Shown here: positions 25,113-36,827 of the stretch, one piece after another | Layout of the letters: the number at the start of each line of letters is the position of its first letter | How positions within the stretch are numbered: the stretch's first letter is position 1 | Source: Trebouxia sp. TZW2008 | Lineage: Eukaryota; Chlorophyta; Trebouxiophyceae; Trebouxiales; Trebouxiaceae | Reading direction: 5' to 3' | DNA: 64,000 nucleotides | Assembly: GCA_002118135.1 (NCBI GenBank) | Contig: BDIU01000399.1 | Coordinates: 204-64,203 of the forward strand | Made by a program: the position numbers and the translations under genes | Notes under the pieces: model-generated | What the model saw: only the letters and a program-made list of their open reading frames with translations | What the model was told of the DNA's origin: nothing | The model's database searches: none

Positions 25113-25909
25113 ATGCCCTTACCTGTGTGGGCAGCGCTGCTGGGTATCGCTGTGGCCAAGAAAGTTGTGGTGTTCACTGCTGCCAAGGTTATCTATCGTC
25201 GCACTTGTCGTAGCGAGGATGCAGTTGGGTCTGTCGATGGTCACCTTTTGTTGCACATACAGATCTACGGCTTCCCTCGCTTATATCGGAAGTCGCAGCA
25301 GCTGGCTCGCTGGTGCATCCGCGACAAAGACACCCTCAAAATAGTGTCGGGCAGAATCGGGTATGCGTATCGCGTGCCTAATACGTTTCTAGGTGAGTGA
25401 AGCCCTGCACATCTTTGCAGAGCTTCGTGCAGCACTTCATGCAAACACAAACTGCCGTCAGGACTTTCCAAGCCCGTACGCTGCGAATATGCTATTGATG
25501 AACCTTGTATTGGCCTCTTGCAGCGCGGTGGTTTGGACCAGTACCCCCAAAAAGACTACAGAATGTTGTGCAAAGCGACGTCCAACGGGTTGCTGACACG
25601 GCACACTTGCAGAGCAGGCCGAAAGCTCCCGAAGCTGGCAACAGCCTCACAAGGCATCCTGCACCTGCTGCCTGCTCAAAGGGTTTGCTGGCCAGGACAT
25701 TGGCAAGTGGTCAGCACTACTTTAAGCAGCGGGGATGCTCTATACCCAGGCTGGGTCCAAACACTGCCCTGAGACCTTTGGACCTGTCGCTCAAGTCTCC
25801 AGCAGCAGCTCAAGCACTGCGCAAATTAGGAAGGCCTTTCAACTACGTTTTGGGCCAATCTTTCACCAGTGATCGATCCTTTGCCTGTTTGCCAGTCATG
25901 AGTAGCTAA
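25113..25909 (+). CDS. hypothetical protein with one N-terminal membrane helix
   Basis: I do not recognise a family. The ATG at 25113 opens MPLPVWAALLGIAVAKKVVV, a hydrophobic segment ending in lysines that could be a single transmembrane helix or uncleaved anchor. An intron is likely after AAK (about 25188-25260), joining to IYGFPRLYRKSQQLARW. A second intron (donor after 25391, acceptor before 25524) joins TFL to ARWFGPVPPKRLQN in phase, giving roughly 200 residues. The rest is basic, rich in Ala, Pro, Ser and Leu, and looks disordered. The YGFPRLYR block next to the helix looks like a conserved membrane-proximal motif. It lies alone between the translocase and RPC3 and is convergent with RPC3. 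The two in-phase splices support it being real. Confidence 0.55.
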
Positions 25910-26452
25910 TATATGCTCAAGCAATGTATGATCCTATGAAGTTGAGTGATGTCAGTCAAAGTGTCAGAACTTGAACACATGAACGCAAACCTCTCAAATT
26001 TGAATTGGGTATCATGAGCTTGACGCTCATTCAGGGTAGAGCAGTTACAAGTACAGTGATAGCTTCTGTCATGTGTGTCATGGGCCAATCTCAACAAGCT
26101 GTATGAGGGTTGGCTATGCCTGATCCTGGTTGTATGCAGTGTTTCAGGTTTATGATGTAGCTTGCCATGTTCTGACATGCGTCAATAAATCGCGCATTGA
26201 ATTCGAAGTACGCTTGAAGCAACATCAAGTCCATGCTCCTAGATGGCACAGCAAGCAAGCTTCTACAGTAGTGTAGTCTCATTCAATGGACACTCATGTC
26301 GCTGTTCCTACAGCTGCCTGTGTAGCGAGCAAGGCCATAGCAGCCCATGCAAAAGTCCAATACCATCAGTGACTGATGATCAAGAGCTGATGCCAATATC
26401 TATTGATGCGACAGGCTTGACCGCCCTCACAGGCATGATGCTTGTGTTACGC
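25910..26452. other. convergent 3' intergenic region
   Basis: The region holds the 3' ends of the hypothetical protein gene and of RPC3. No conserved coding or structural feature is seen. Confidence 0.35.
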
Positions 26453-29400
26453 CTAAAAGTCGTTGAAGATGGCAATTTGCTGGTCAAGCCTCAGTAGTGA
26501 ACTATCCAGATGCAGCAAAGTGTTCTGAAATGTCTGCAGCTGCTTTCCATAGGTTCGTTGTACAGCCTCTGTCATCCCACTGTTGCACAAATCCAGTATC
26601 TGCAGCATGTAGGCTTGTCAACAGCTGCGCTGTCAAGGCAGTGCACAATCGATCATTGCATAGCATGCATATTTTGCGATACTTTGCAGCAGCACATGTC
26701 CACGCAGCGCAACATGCACGATGCACATCATGCACATGCAGCTCAGGAGCTTTGCATGCAGCATACAGCAACTGCATAAGCCCTTACATCTTTCTGGCGC
26801 TTGTACTCATGATCCAGACGCAAGCACACATTGAGGGCTGCTTTATACAGCTCAGCTGCCAGCTTGTCAGCCGCTGCATCAATCTGCACCCGCCAGGTGT
26901 ACAGAGTGCGGGAGGCTGCATGGTCTGCAGAGCGCGGGATGTCTTGCAGGCTGACAAAGCCAGCCCGGTACAGCTGGTACAGAATCTCCTTTGCAAGCTG
27001 CAGACCATTTACCATTCTGTATCTGCTGTAGCTGACGCTTTTTACAGGTTTGGGCAAATTTGAGGTGCAAGTGTGAGCTGAGTTGGATGATGCGCCAATG
27101 TACACAAGCATGACACACTCTGCAAGCAGGATCTGATCGCGTTAATGCATCTGGGGCTTGGCGTTGACAAGGTCGCTGCCAGAAACGCAATTTAGATCTG
27201 CCTGGGCATTCCTTATCACCACCGTCACTCTTCCAGTCCCAGTGTTTGGTAGCATGCATGCTGGATGTTGCAGAGCAGTCATGCATGAAGAGCAGCATAA
27301 GCCAGGTGCATTGACGATGGGAATGCCATCATAAAGGGTGGGGCTAATTTTGAGCGGCAGCATGCACATCACAATGGTCACTGTCAGACAAGGGCCTCAG
27401 GTCTGCCTGGACATTCTCAATGAGCCTCCGTCTTCCTATGTTACCCGTGCATCAGCAGGACAGCAACAAGCAGGCAGCATCAGTAAGGCGGCATCACACA
27501 AGAGCAAACAGGCCAGCATGAGATAGAAATGCCATGACACAGGGTGGGGCAAACCTTGGGCGGTAGCATGCACATCTCTGCAATCTGCTTCTGCTCCAAC
27601 TGGGGGTGCAGGTACAGCAGGCGGAACAGCCTCAGCCCCCGCAGCCCAAACCTCTGCCCTATCACTGCTTCTGTCTCCTGCATGGCCCCACACAGCTGTC
27701 ACATGCCTGCCTGGCACCACTGGCAGTGGCAATTCGACACAGGCAGTCCAACCCTGTTGAAGGGCACGTGCTTGACATCACAGGACCTCACATGACTACC
27801 CTTGTACTCACAGAAGCAGTTGTGGAGCACTCTGACCTCAGCTCACAAGCATCGCTACAAGCAGCACAGAAGGCGCTGCACAATGTACTTAGTGCTGAGC
27901 AGCGCTGACGAGACTTGATGGCAGCTGGTGCACAATATGCAGCGTGGAAAATGTGCATCAGCTTTGCAGCGTCACTGCTGTATGTATGTGTTGCTCTATG
28001 CTGTATGTACACTGTTGCCAGCATGACTGACATCACAAGCTGCGTGCAGGGGGTTACTGCTACATACCAGCAGGCGCTTGCGGCGGATGATGGCAGCCAT
28101 GTTGACACAAAAGGTGGAGCCCCCCGGGCCCTCCCCAGCATAGCTCACTGGCATCAAAGCGTCATCAGCCAGCTCCCTGTGCCAGTCACCACCTCTTACA
28201 GTTGCCATGAGTTGATGTGACTATGTTGTCGCACAGTTGTGCAATTCATTCGCTGACACAGCTCTCCACATCTTCAGGATCACTTCTGCTTGATCAACGA
28301 CTAGTGTTTATGTGACACTCTTCTGCTTCAGGCTGTACTCCAGTCAGGAGTGTGAGCTTAATGCATATGTGTTGCTATGAGGCACCTGGGCACATCAGGT
28401 GCCATTGCTAAGCTGAGCTGAACTGAGACGGACAGCATCTGAGCCAAGGACGCTGTCGCTGAGATGCCGCCTCAGAGGTGCTGTAACATGAGTGTGCATT
28501 GTGAGCTTGAAGTGCAAGCTCAATATGTGCCATGAATAGTACCCTGACAATGCATACAGCTTTTGATCAGGGCTGCAGACAAGCTATGGAGCACAGAAAC
28601 ATGTCAAACAGCATGATCTGTAGTGAATCTGAATGCATGACAGAAGACAGAACAGAATGAATCTGCTACACTTGATCTGCATCAGTTCAACAATAATGTT
28701 ACTTGAGGGCTGCAGACACGTCCTCTGGAGGGACGTAGTCTGGGTCGGTGGCCTGTAGCTCCCGCACATATGACACAATCTCATCCTGGCTCACTGACTT
28801 TGACTGAACAGCCTGCAGGTATGCATGCCAGCTGTTGACTCATCGGTACTGCAGTGTGAGCGAGATATGTGCTGTCAGGTGCTCCACAGGCTGCATTTTA
28901 GCTCAAGGGTTGTGTAGTTTGCAGTTTTCTGACGCAGTCATGGGCGTTGACGCTCTTAAAGAGCATGCTGCACTGCTGAGAGGTGTACTGAAGTGTACTG
29001 ACCAAAGTCATATTGCAGGCGAATGCCACAGCAGGCATGCTGAGTATGCTTGGCACAGCCACCAAGCAGGGCAATGACATTTGTGGAAGCCCTTCACAAC
29101 AATCACATAGAATCAGAGAGAGGTGAAGATTAAGACTGCATGCTAGGTCCATTGTTGCTAATGAACGCCATAAGAGCGACAAAGCACACTGCAACCCAAT
29201 AGCAGGCCTACGTATAGCTTCAGGCTGGATGAACTGAGCAAGACGCTGCAGATTCCGGTAGTTGTGGTTGAGCGGACAAGCATATCAAGAAACCGTCACA
29301 AACATTGACATGACAGGGTGAGATGCATGTGGAGAGATTTGTGAGCAGCTAGGTGCACACGAGTGCACAACTGTAGACCGGAATGGCTTGCCTTGGCTTC

Positions 29401-31711
29401 CGTCTCATAAGATGTGGTTGCATGAAGCATAGCCCTCAAGACAGCGGCTGCATCTGGTCCATTCTTCTGCTGAACCATGTCAATGCAGGCTGTGTGCCTG
29501 CAGGCATGCATCAGCTTGACACAATTCACATTGGTGCATGCCACCTTTCCATGCCTGTTGAGTGCTCACGGTGAGGATGGGCATTGCCTCACACATCTCA
29601 ATCTGATCTCAGGTCAAGCCTTTGCAACACAGTGTCATCAAGCTGAACAACAGCATCAAGCATGAGTGCTTATGGGCTAAGATACTTGAAATGTACTGTG
29701 CTGCAGTCACCGCAATTTCACATTATTGCTGACTCCAATCTGCAAAGAAGACACATCATGCAGTGAAGAGCATGTTCACCTGAGGCGCTTGTTGAACTCA
29801 TCTCGGTTTACTCGCCACAGGATCACTTTGTCAGGGTCGTCTGGTTGCTTGGTGGGTGTATTGACAGCATCAGAACCCCCCATGCGACGCTTCTTCTTTG
29901 GTGGCTCTGGGGCGGCCCCTTCCCCGCCCTTAGCTACTTGCAGCAAATTGGATGGCAGCTTGAAACGCTCCTTTTCATAATCTGCCTGTCATGCAAACAA
30001 TGAGACACTTAGTATGCAAAATATGGCAGGCAGTCCTTTGCATAGGATGCATGTATATGATTCATATTTGACAGAGAGCAGCAGCACTCACAGGACAATC
30101 GCGTCCACTAACGCTTCAAATACCATTTGATGGACACTCTCAAGCTTGAATGCAGAAAAACTGTCTGCAGGACATGCACTGCCTTGCTGGTACCCCTGAG
30201 TTGCTTTTCCCTACATGTGCTTTGCATTTGCAATGGCAAGGCACACAATTTGAGTCTCCCTATTGACATAAACCATGTGCAAGCCATGCTGTATAGCCTG
30301 GATAAACATCACAATGCAGGACTAGGTTGCAGCAGTCAGTCAGAATGCCTCAAGGCGCAACATGATGCAGACAGCTTGTCTGGCTCACTCGTGCGAGAGC
30401 TATGGCTTGCTGAGCCTGTTGGCGTGCATACTCAGGCGTGCCACTTTTTGGGGCAGACTTGCGCTCAGTCTTGCGGTATTGGAAAGGTACAGGAGGAGGT
30501 TCATGACAGCCGGGGGCGCGCTCAATGTATCGCTTCTGCATGTGATACACTGCATTGCTTGCGGCTATGCTTGACCAAGCAAACACTCAGCAGCTAAACA
30601 TCCTCAGCACCAACAACTCAGGGTGGCTACATGTCCTCACTGCTTGCTGCTATGGTGCAAAAGAATTCAGACGTGCATCACTTCTCCATTGCAAAAGCAT
30701 CACGTCTATCAACTGCAATGTCAATGCGCCACACCTAGCTGGCACAGGTGTGCACGCCTTGTGCTGTAACACTCAAAAAGTGCCAGAGTGTTGCATGCTC
30801 ATAAAACACTGAGTCATGGCCTTCAGAACAGGACAGGCAGGTTACAACCATGAGAAGTATTGGCACACCTGTACTAGCCCAAAGAAGAAGCGTCGCAGCG
30901 GGTCAGATGACTGGTCTGCAGGCTGATCCAGCTGTTGTGCTGCTGCAGCAACCACCTGCTCAACCTTGAGACGCCCTTGCTCAAGCAACACCCTCATCAG
31001 GGCCTCACTCACCTCCCCGGCTGACAGACCCTGATCTGACGCATCTCCTGTGACTGCAGGCCCTGGGAACTCATCGCGAATATGTATCAACAAGCTAGGT
31101 TTCCTGCAAGGATCCATGGCATAGAATTGAAATAGCAAAACAAGAAGAAAAAAGCTAGTGCACTCAATCATGGCGTGTGTTGACTCTTCGGGATCCTAGC
31201 TTGTCCTCAGACGTGCCAAGAACTTCAGTCAAGCAGTGTGGACGTGAGATGTATCTTGCCTGAGGTTTTGAAGGATTGCTGGCAAGCAGGCATCATATAG
31301 GGTGGATGACTGTGCTGGCCTTCGAAAATTTGCCTCTTCATGTTGGGTGTAAGCGTTTATGCAGTTGTGTTGAATCAGCACCAATAGAGCACTATGCAGC
31401 TGAGATGGCTTGAGCCCTGCAAGAAGCAGTCTCTTAGTGTGGACTGGACATACAGGAATCGACTGTGACCTAGGCCTTCGAAATTGCTCACCGGTGCAGC
31501 GCCCAAGCTCTGCAGCACTTGATATGCCTCTGTCAAGCAGAGCAGAGCAAACGCCCTGTGTACAGCAATGGAAAGTAACGGCGACGACGCGACTTGACCT
31601 CAATCTGCAGCTCTGATCACCGAAACTTGCCTCACAGATATCGCCAAACTGCACCTTAACAAGGTGACACGCTAGCTTGCAGGCGAATGGATCTTTGCTG
31701 CCGCTGCTCAT
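26453..31711 (-). CDS. RPC3: DNA-directed RNA polymerase III subunit RPC3 (POLR3C/RPC82)
   Basis: RPC3 is a winged-helix subunit of the Pol III-specific RPC3-RPC6-RPC7 trimer that helps promoter opening at tRNA and 5S genes. Exon 1 (31711-31631) has VKVQFGDICE, exon 2 (31555-31492) GVCSALLDRGISSAAELGRC, and exon 3 (31416-31260) LKPSQLHSALLVLIQHNCI. Then come LLIHIRDEFPG and LMRVLLEQGRLKVEQVV (from 31103), KRYIERAPGC, ADYEKERFKLP with a basic PPKKKRR patch, VILWRVNRDEFNKRLR, FCVNMAAIIRRKRLL, GLRLFRLLYLHPQLEQKQI and the hallmark AGFVSLQDIPRSADHAASRT. The short last exon (26533-26453) ends RLDQQIAIFNDF and parallels the C-terminal helix of the human protein. The order and spacing match the family throughout. 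Two introns use GC donors (see findings). The ATG at 31711 directly precedes the conserved N terminus. Divergent from the DZIP1-like gene. Confidence 0.88.
27315..27590 (-). repeat. duplicated exon 3' end in an RPC3 intron
   Basis: The exon end reading MCMLPPK with its downstream intron GTTTGCCCCACCCTGTGTC (around 27590-27526) recurs about 205 bp further along the intron, near 27385-27315, as MCMLPLK followed by ATTAGCCCCACCCTTTATG. The copy has lost the GT donor. Confidence 0.65.
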
Positions 31712-32325
31712 ATCTGCTGTCAGAGTGCCGACAGCCTCGCTGTTCGTTGTCTGCCCTACTCCAGCTTTCGCAGCTTTGACTTCTCATTGTGCTTGCATCG
31801 GCATGTGGTCCGCGATGCGACAAGGTAGGAAGACTCGCGCCGACCTCGCACAGCTTGACCGATGCGTATGCGCTCTGCAGTCTTGCAAAGTCTCCCTGCT
31901 GCGCTCATGTCGTGTAACGCATGTAACGCTCGTAACGTCTGTAACGACGTCTCCCGACACTCAGCCTGTCCTGCTTTGCATGCGGACCTGACTGTAGCTT
32001 AAAAAGCTGCTCATATGCACGCGTCAGGTGGACAGCGTTTGCACCGAGCACCGCCCGACTGCAAAGTCTCGTTCAGCAGCTTTTGCTAGGGTTGTCGTAA
32101 CGCCACAAGGTCACTGAGAGCCTTTGCCGCGCAAGCCAGCTGCTCTGTCGACACAAAGAACTGCTAGTAACACGTATGATCAATCGATTGCCTCGCCGTT
32201 GAGTTGACAGTTGAAAGGGTCGACATCGCGACAGCGGCAGCTTAGCATCACAGCGTCAAACCGTACGCTACTTCTGACGCTTCCGGAAATCAGAACGCAA
32301 TTGATGGCTTGGTGAAATTGAAGCT
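31712..32325. promoter_or_regulatory. divergent promoter region, RPC3 / DZIP1-like
   Basis: This 614-bp gap separates two divergent start codons. It is richer in CG dinucleotides than the surrounding introns. It contains four GTAACG boxes spaced exactly 9 bp (31914-31946) and a fifth at 32097. The plus-strand open frame 31677-31991 across it has no similarity to known proteins. Confidence 0.55.
31914..31946. promoter_or_regulatory. four GTAACG boxes at 9-bp spacing
   Basis: GTAACG occurs at 31914, 31923, 31932 and 31941, each separated by a different trinucleotide (CAT, CTC, TCT), so the hexamer is kept while the spacer varies. A fifth copy lies at 32097. This pattern is what repeated protein-binding sites look like, but the factor is unknown. 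Confidence 0.5.
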
Positions 32326-35300
32326 ATGAAATGCCTGAGTGGCTCTGCTGCAGCGTGGCGAACAGTGCAAAGCCAGGACTTCGAACAGATTGTGAGTCAA
32401 TCATCGCTTGATTGACTTGCCAACCTGGAACAAGCAAGCTCTTCATACATCAAGGACTCTGCGCGTTTTATATTCCTGAGTATATGTCAATTACCTTCAG
32501 CATAGTGTGCAATCAAGCTGACAAGCATCTCCGTGCTGCAGGCTGATACTCGCAATGTCCAGCAACTGGAGGATGTCATTGACACTTTACTATCTTGTGA
32601 CATCACAGACATTGACCCTTGCAGCATGAGCACAAACAGCTACTTGCAGCTTCTGCAGCCTTTGCAGCTTGCTTTGCAGTACACATGGTTCCTTTACAGC
32701 AGAGACAGCAGGCAGCAAGGCATGACAGCTAGATGTCTGACTGCAGCAAATGCATTTTCTGGCGGCCTCAGGCGTTATCTCAAAGCAGCGCAATCTGACT
32801 TGACAGCATTGCGGAAAGACAGTGGTGCACAGCTACATTCAGAAGCACTGCGGGCACAGCTGAAGCCTTTGAAGAAGCTGCATGACGCAAGCAGATCAAG
32901 CATGAAGGTATGTGTTGCTGCTCTTGCTTCACTGGTGTTTGCAGCAAGCACAGGGTGCGCCATGTACAACACAATTTGCAGCTGGACAACACCCATTTGC
33001 AACTGTGTGTAGGCTGGTGAAGCTCGGGAAGAAGACAGCCAATTTGAGCCTGCTTCCCGCAGCATGGAGATTGAATGGGCTGCCTTGCATGCTGTCACCA
33101 ATCCTGATCTGGTAAGGTATCAATACCTTTTTGCTGCATCACATCTGTTTGTTGAAATCAATCTTAGCAATCAGCCACAGTAGGACAAGCTATCATCTGT
33201 CTCTGTTTGTGAGCTTCAAAGGCGATTCAGCTTATGACGGTTCTGCAAGTGCAGGCCAACTCTGAAGATGTGGAAGCCCTTTGCAGTGTGCTGCCCATGC
33301 TTGCTTATGGGAAGATCAGCCAGCAGCCTTGGCAGGATCTGACAGCCAGCCATTGCATCCACTTCATTCAGCTGACACAGTTGGCTGTAGAGCATCTGCT
33401 GGCTGAGGCTCATGCTGTACATGTCAAGCTGGTGAGAATCAAGCCCTTGTTCCGGCAAAATGCTCACCATTTCATACAGCAGCACTGCCGCCACAACCTC
33501 AGCAGCATTGTGCATTATACAATATTGGGGACATTCAGATGCTACGCAGCCTCTATGCCGGCTGCTGTGTTTTGCGTTACTTTTCACAGTGGGCTCAGCA
33601 CATTGGACATCATGTTTTGAGTGCTTGAGCCCTTCTGTCCTTTTTGAGCAGATGCAAGGTGGCCTTCAGCATTTCATGCTGTGATCAGCCATATGGACAA
33701 AGTATTGTGTGCATCACCACAAGCAAGACATGTTCAGGTCTTACAGCAGCTGTATGTATGGCAGGGTGATACCAGGCAACAGTTACACAAGCACAAGAGT
33801 GCCATAAAGCAGCTGCATCGGCGCAGCAAAGCTTGCTTCCATCAGCTGCGGCTGGCACAGAAGGGGCCACCAACGCAGAGCAGCCAGCTGCCAAGCAGTG
33901 ATGCTGTACAGCATGCAAAAGGCGAGGCTGACATTCAGCCTGAACGTGCTGTGCTGCCCATACCATCAGCAATAGATCAGCCTGTTCAAGAATCAACTGC
34001 TCCTGCTGGCTTTGCTGCAGCTGTACCTCAGCAGCCCAGATCAGTGTCTCCAGTCAAAGGTGACTGCCCTGAAACTGCCCATCACACGCGTGTGGTCTTC
34101 TGCATAACAATCAAGCACTATCTTTTGGTCATTGCTGCATTTTGTAAGTTGGAGTTGGCTGTTGACTGCAACTTTGTTTAGTGCAAAAGTTCATCAATTG
34201 GCCTTAGCCGTCGAGCTTTAGTACACTCCTGCCTTACAAGACTACAACAGCACTTTGGAAATTGCAAGCTACTCACAGACTGCTTGGATTGCAGGCAGTC
34301 AGGTGCAGTACAGGGCGTCCAGTGACTGCCCAGTTTTGGTACAGGGCTGTATACCTCAGCCAGCATCCCAACAGCCAGCACCACAACCAGAGACTATTCC
34401 AACTGCAGCAATGCAGGTGCAGGTAAGCACTGCAGTCAAGTCATGCACTGAGCCATTTCCAAGCCAAGTCAAAGCAAATGCATGGTCCTGATGTCCAATT
34501 GACATGCAGGACCATGAGCAGCATGGGCAAGCAGTGCCAATGGAGGGGATCTCACATGAAGATCTGAGTACTGCTGGACTGGACTCCCTTCTCAGGTAAA
34601 CCTTCAGTCATGGAATGGGGTTTGACTTCTATCTCTGCAAGCATATCCTGTGCCTGCTAAAGCAAGTTGGCGGTTGAGGCAGTTACTGTTTGAGACTCAA
34701 AAGTTGCTTGGGCATGAGAGTATCTGCAACACTACTCACACCAAAGCTGATGCATATGCCACACAAACCCGCACAGAGTATAGTCATTAAAGTTGTCGCT
34801 GCTGAAACTGCTGCTTCTGTATCAAGCTGAAATCTGACTGAGGCAGTTACTGTTTGTAGGGGTGAGCAAAGTGAGCTGCACGAGGCCAGGAGTCAGATAG
34901 CAGATTTGTGGTTGGCTATGGCTTCCTTTAGTCAAGCACGCATCACTGCTGGTCAAGAGGAAACTGCTGGAATGGCTGAGTCATGCATACCAGACCAGAC
35001 GACTTCAGACCCTCACAACAGCTCAATCTCTTCTCAGACTTCAGCTGGCATGCAGCAAACAACATCACTGTAAGTCAAAGGCGTTGAAGAAATCTGTGCT
35101 CAATGATCAGCGTGACAATACACGTCACCTACCATCTGCGCTCATGAGCTTATGTTCTTTGCAGGAGTTTGGATTTGGAAGCCTTGAGGGCTGCAGAGCG
35201 AAGGCATGCAGAAGCACGTATCCGCGCAACCTTTGATGACATCAAGCAGAAAGCTTTTCTTGACGTCACTCAAAGGATACACAGAAGTTCCAGCAGAGTG

Positions 35301-35690
35301 GACACAGGCACTGCTCATAGAGGCACACTTGGCAGTGTCAGATCAGGCGTGCAGCCTTTTGCAGATACAATATACCAAAGGATGCAGCCATTGCAGCATT
35401 GTGGGTCTGATGCTTCTGTCAGCCAGATTGTGGATGATCTGCGAGTCAGCAGCGGGATGCAGCGAAACACCAGCCTAGACCTGACAAGACAACCGTCAGC
35501 TGCCAGACCTCCAAAAGCAAGACATCTTCCAACATCTAGCCTCAGCAGCAACTCTTCCTTACTCTGGACCAAAAGGGCGGATCATGGGCAAGGCATGCAG
35601 AAAGTTGGTTTGCCTTTCAGAAGTGTCACAGCGTCACCAAATAACTTGATGCGCTTGACGTCGTGCGTCAAGTTGAGTGTGTCAGAGTAG
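32326..35690 (+). CDS. DZIP1/Iguana N-terminal-domain-like protein with tandem duplicated domain
   Basis: The ATG at 32326 opens an exon (AAAWRTVQSQDFEQI) that joins in phase 0 to ADTRNVQQLEDVIDTLLSCD and, further on, LQPLQLALQYTWFLYSRDS. This resembles the N-terminal domain of DZIP1, a ciliary basal-body protein (W-R-x-D-x-x-x-I, Leu-rich helix, then LAQLxIEYLLxxQ). A second copy follows: EIEWAALHAVTNPDL (exon ending near 33114), then ANSEDVEALCSVLPML and FIQLTQLAVEHLLAEAHAV (exon about 33255-33431). Downstream exons encode a coiled-coil-like basic helix (VLQQLYVWQGDTRQQLHKHK, from about 33739), Gln/Pro/Ser-rich linkers and a last exon (about 35166-35690) with an EALRAAERRHAEARIRATFDDIK helix and a Ser-rich tail. 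No C2H2 zinc finger, present in animal DZIP1, was found. Family assignment is by motif shape only; an unrelated coiled-coil protein is possible. Confidence 0.5.
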
Positions 35691-35788
35691 AAGTGTCTGT
35701 CTGATGTATATTGCTAATGTATACTGCAGCTTGATCAAGTTCTGTCCCCGAGCTGCGTTTGTGTACAAGCACCTTGTGATCAAGCTGC

Positions 35789-35793
35789 TGTAA
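35789..35793 (+). terminator. possible TGTAA polyadenylation signal of the DZIP1-like gene
   Basis: TGTAA lies about 100 bp after the stop codon. TGTAA is the usual polyadenylation signal of green algae; the pentamer is short and also expected by chance. Confidence 0.3.
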
Positions 35794-36124
35794 CATAGCT
35801 AGGTATTGCACTGCAACAGCACTCTTAAGCTATGCATATTTGACTACATAAAGCACCCTGCAATTTACTGTATGCTGTTCTTAAATCACTATTTCCCGCA
35901 GCATGGCCAACAGCTCCTCTGCTTTTTGCTTGTATTGACAGGAGCCAAGCGAGAACCAGTCCTCAGGTCCCTCTGATCGGGCTCATCCTGTGCGCTTGCT
36001 GTTCCTGTCTGCAGCAGATATGCCATACTCAGCATGCAGCCCTGTGCAGCAAGAGCATACACTGCAAGAGACATTGCTTTAGCTCACCTTGACGTCTTCC
36101 CTGAATGACTGTGGGGGTTTGTGG

Positions 36125-36144
36125 CCCGGAGTATCGACTCCGGG
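36125..36144. other. perfect 8-bp-stem hairpin
   Basis: CCCGGAGT-ATCG-ACTCCGGG forms an 8-bp GC-rich stem with a 4-nt loop. It lies between two convergent genes. It lacks the histone-mRNA consensus and the rest of a tRNA cloverleaf, so its role is unknown. Confidence 0.45.
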
Positions 36145-36827
36145 ACTGAACAAACTCTCCTCAGCTGTCGCGGCGGTCAAGTTCTGCACAGTCAGGTTAG
36201 GGGGTCTCTTGCTTGTCGAAGTTTGCATCCCCTTCTCGATATCGCGTAGGTCAAGGCTCTATTGCCGCTGCTCATACAATTTGTATACAGCGCTCATTTC
36301 CGCTTGCATACTGTGCCGGTCGCCGCGATGCTACTCGCGCAGCGCAGCGCAAATCATTTGCTATTTGCAGCCTCTCTCGCTCTCTGAGCCTCTTGTCTGC
36401 TGAGACTTCAAAAAATCGAATTGCTTGATGCTGAAGTGAGAGTTTGAGCACGAAAATGTCTGCAGAGGTGAACATGTTTTTGCTGAAATGATGGACCTCT
36501 GCGTTCTGCTGACTGCCTCATGCAACAAGCGTCAAAACGTCTTTGCTGATCAATGTTGTTTACAGTGTCATGTTGTCAGAAGAAGCACTTCAATATCACT
36601 GAAAAACTTCGACAGTTGAGCCAACTTGAAGCTCATATCATACTCGTCAACATTCAGAAGCACAAGGTAATTCCAGACTGCAACTGCAGCAGTACCACTA
36701 CAACACTCAGCTGAGCAGATCGCTTGAGCGAGAGCATGCTCGTCAACATGTGGCAATGCTGCTCTGCGCAGGTTGAACCAAACTCATTTCAATGCTTGCT
36801 CAACACTGTCAAGTTGATTGAGCAACT

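Larger units (their letters stand above)
35691..36827. other. convergent intergenic region, DZIP1-like / DYRK kinase
   Basis: The region holds the two 3' UTRs. A TGTAA motif and a perfect short hairpin are listed separately. Open frames of 60 to 104 codons on both strands resemble nothing known. Confidence 0.4.

Noticed and set aside
31677..31991. 104-codon plus-strand frame across the RPC3 start
   Set aside because: It overlaps the RPC3 first exon antisense and the promoter repeats (giving a Val-Thr repeat); no homology.
36122..36148. Possible tRNA T-arm around the GC-rich hairpin
   Set aside because: The loop lacks the T-T-C-R-A consensus and no matching acceptor, D or anticodon stems are found nearby.
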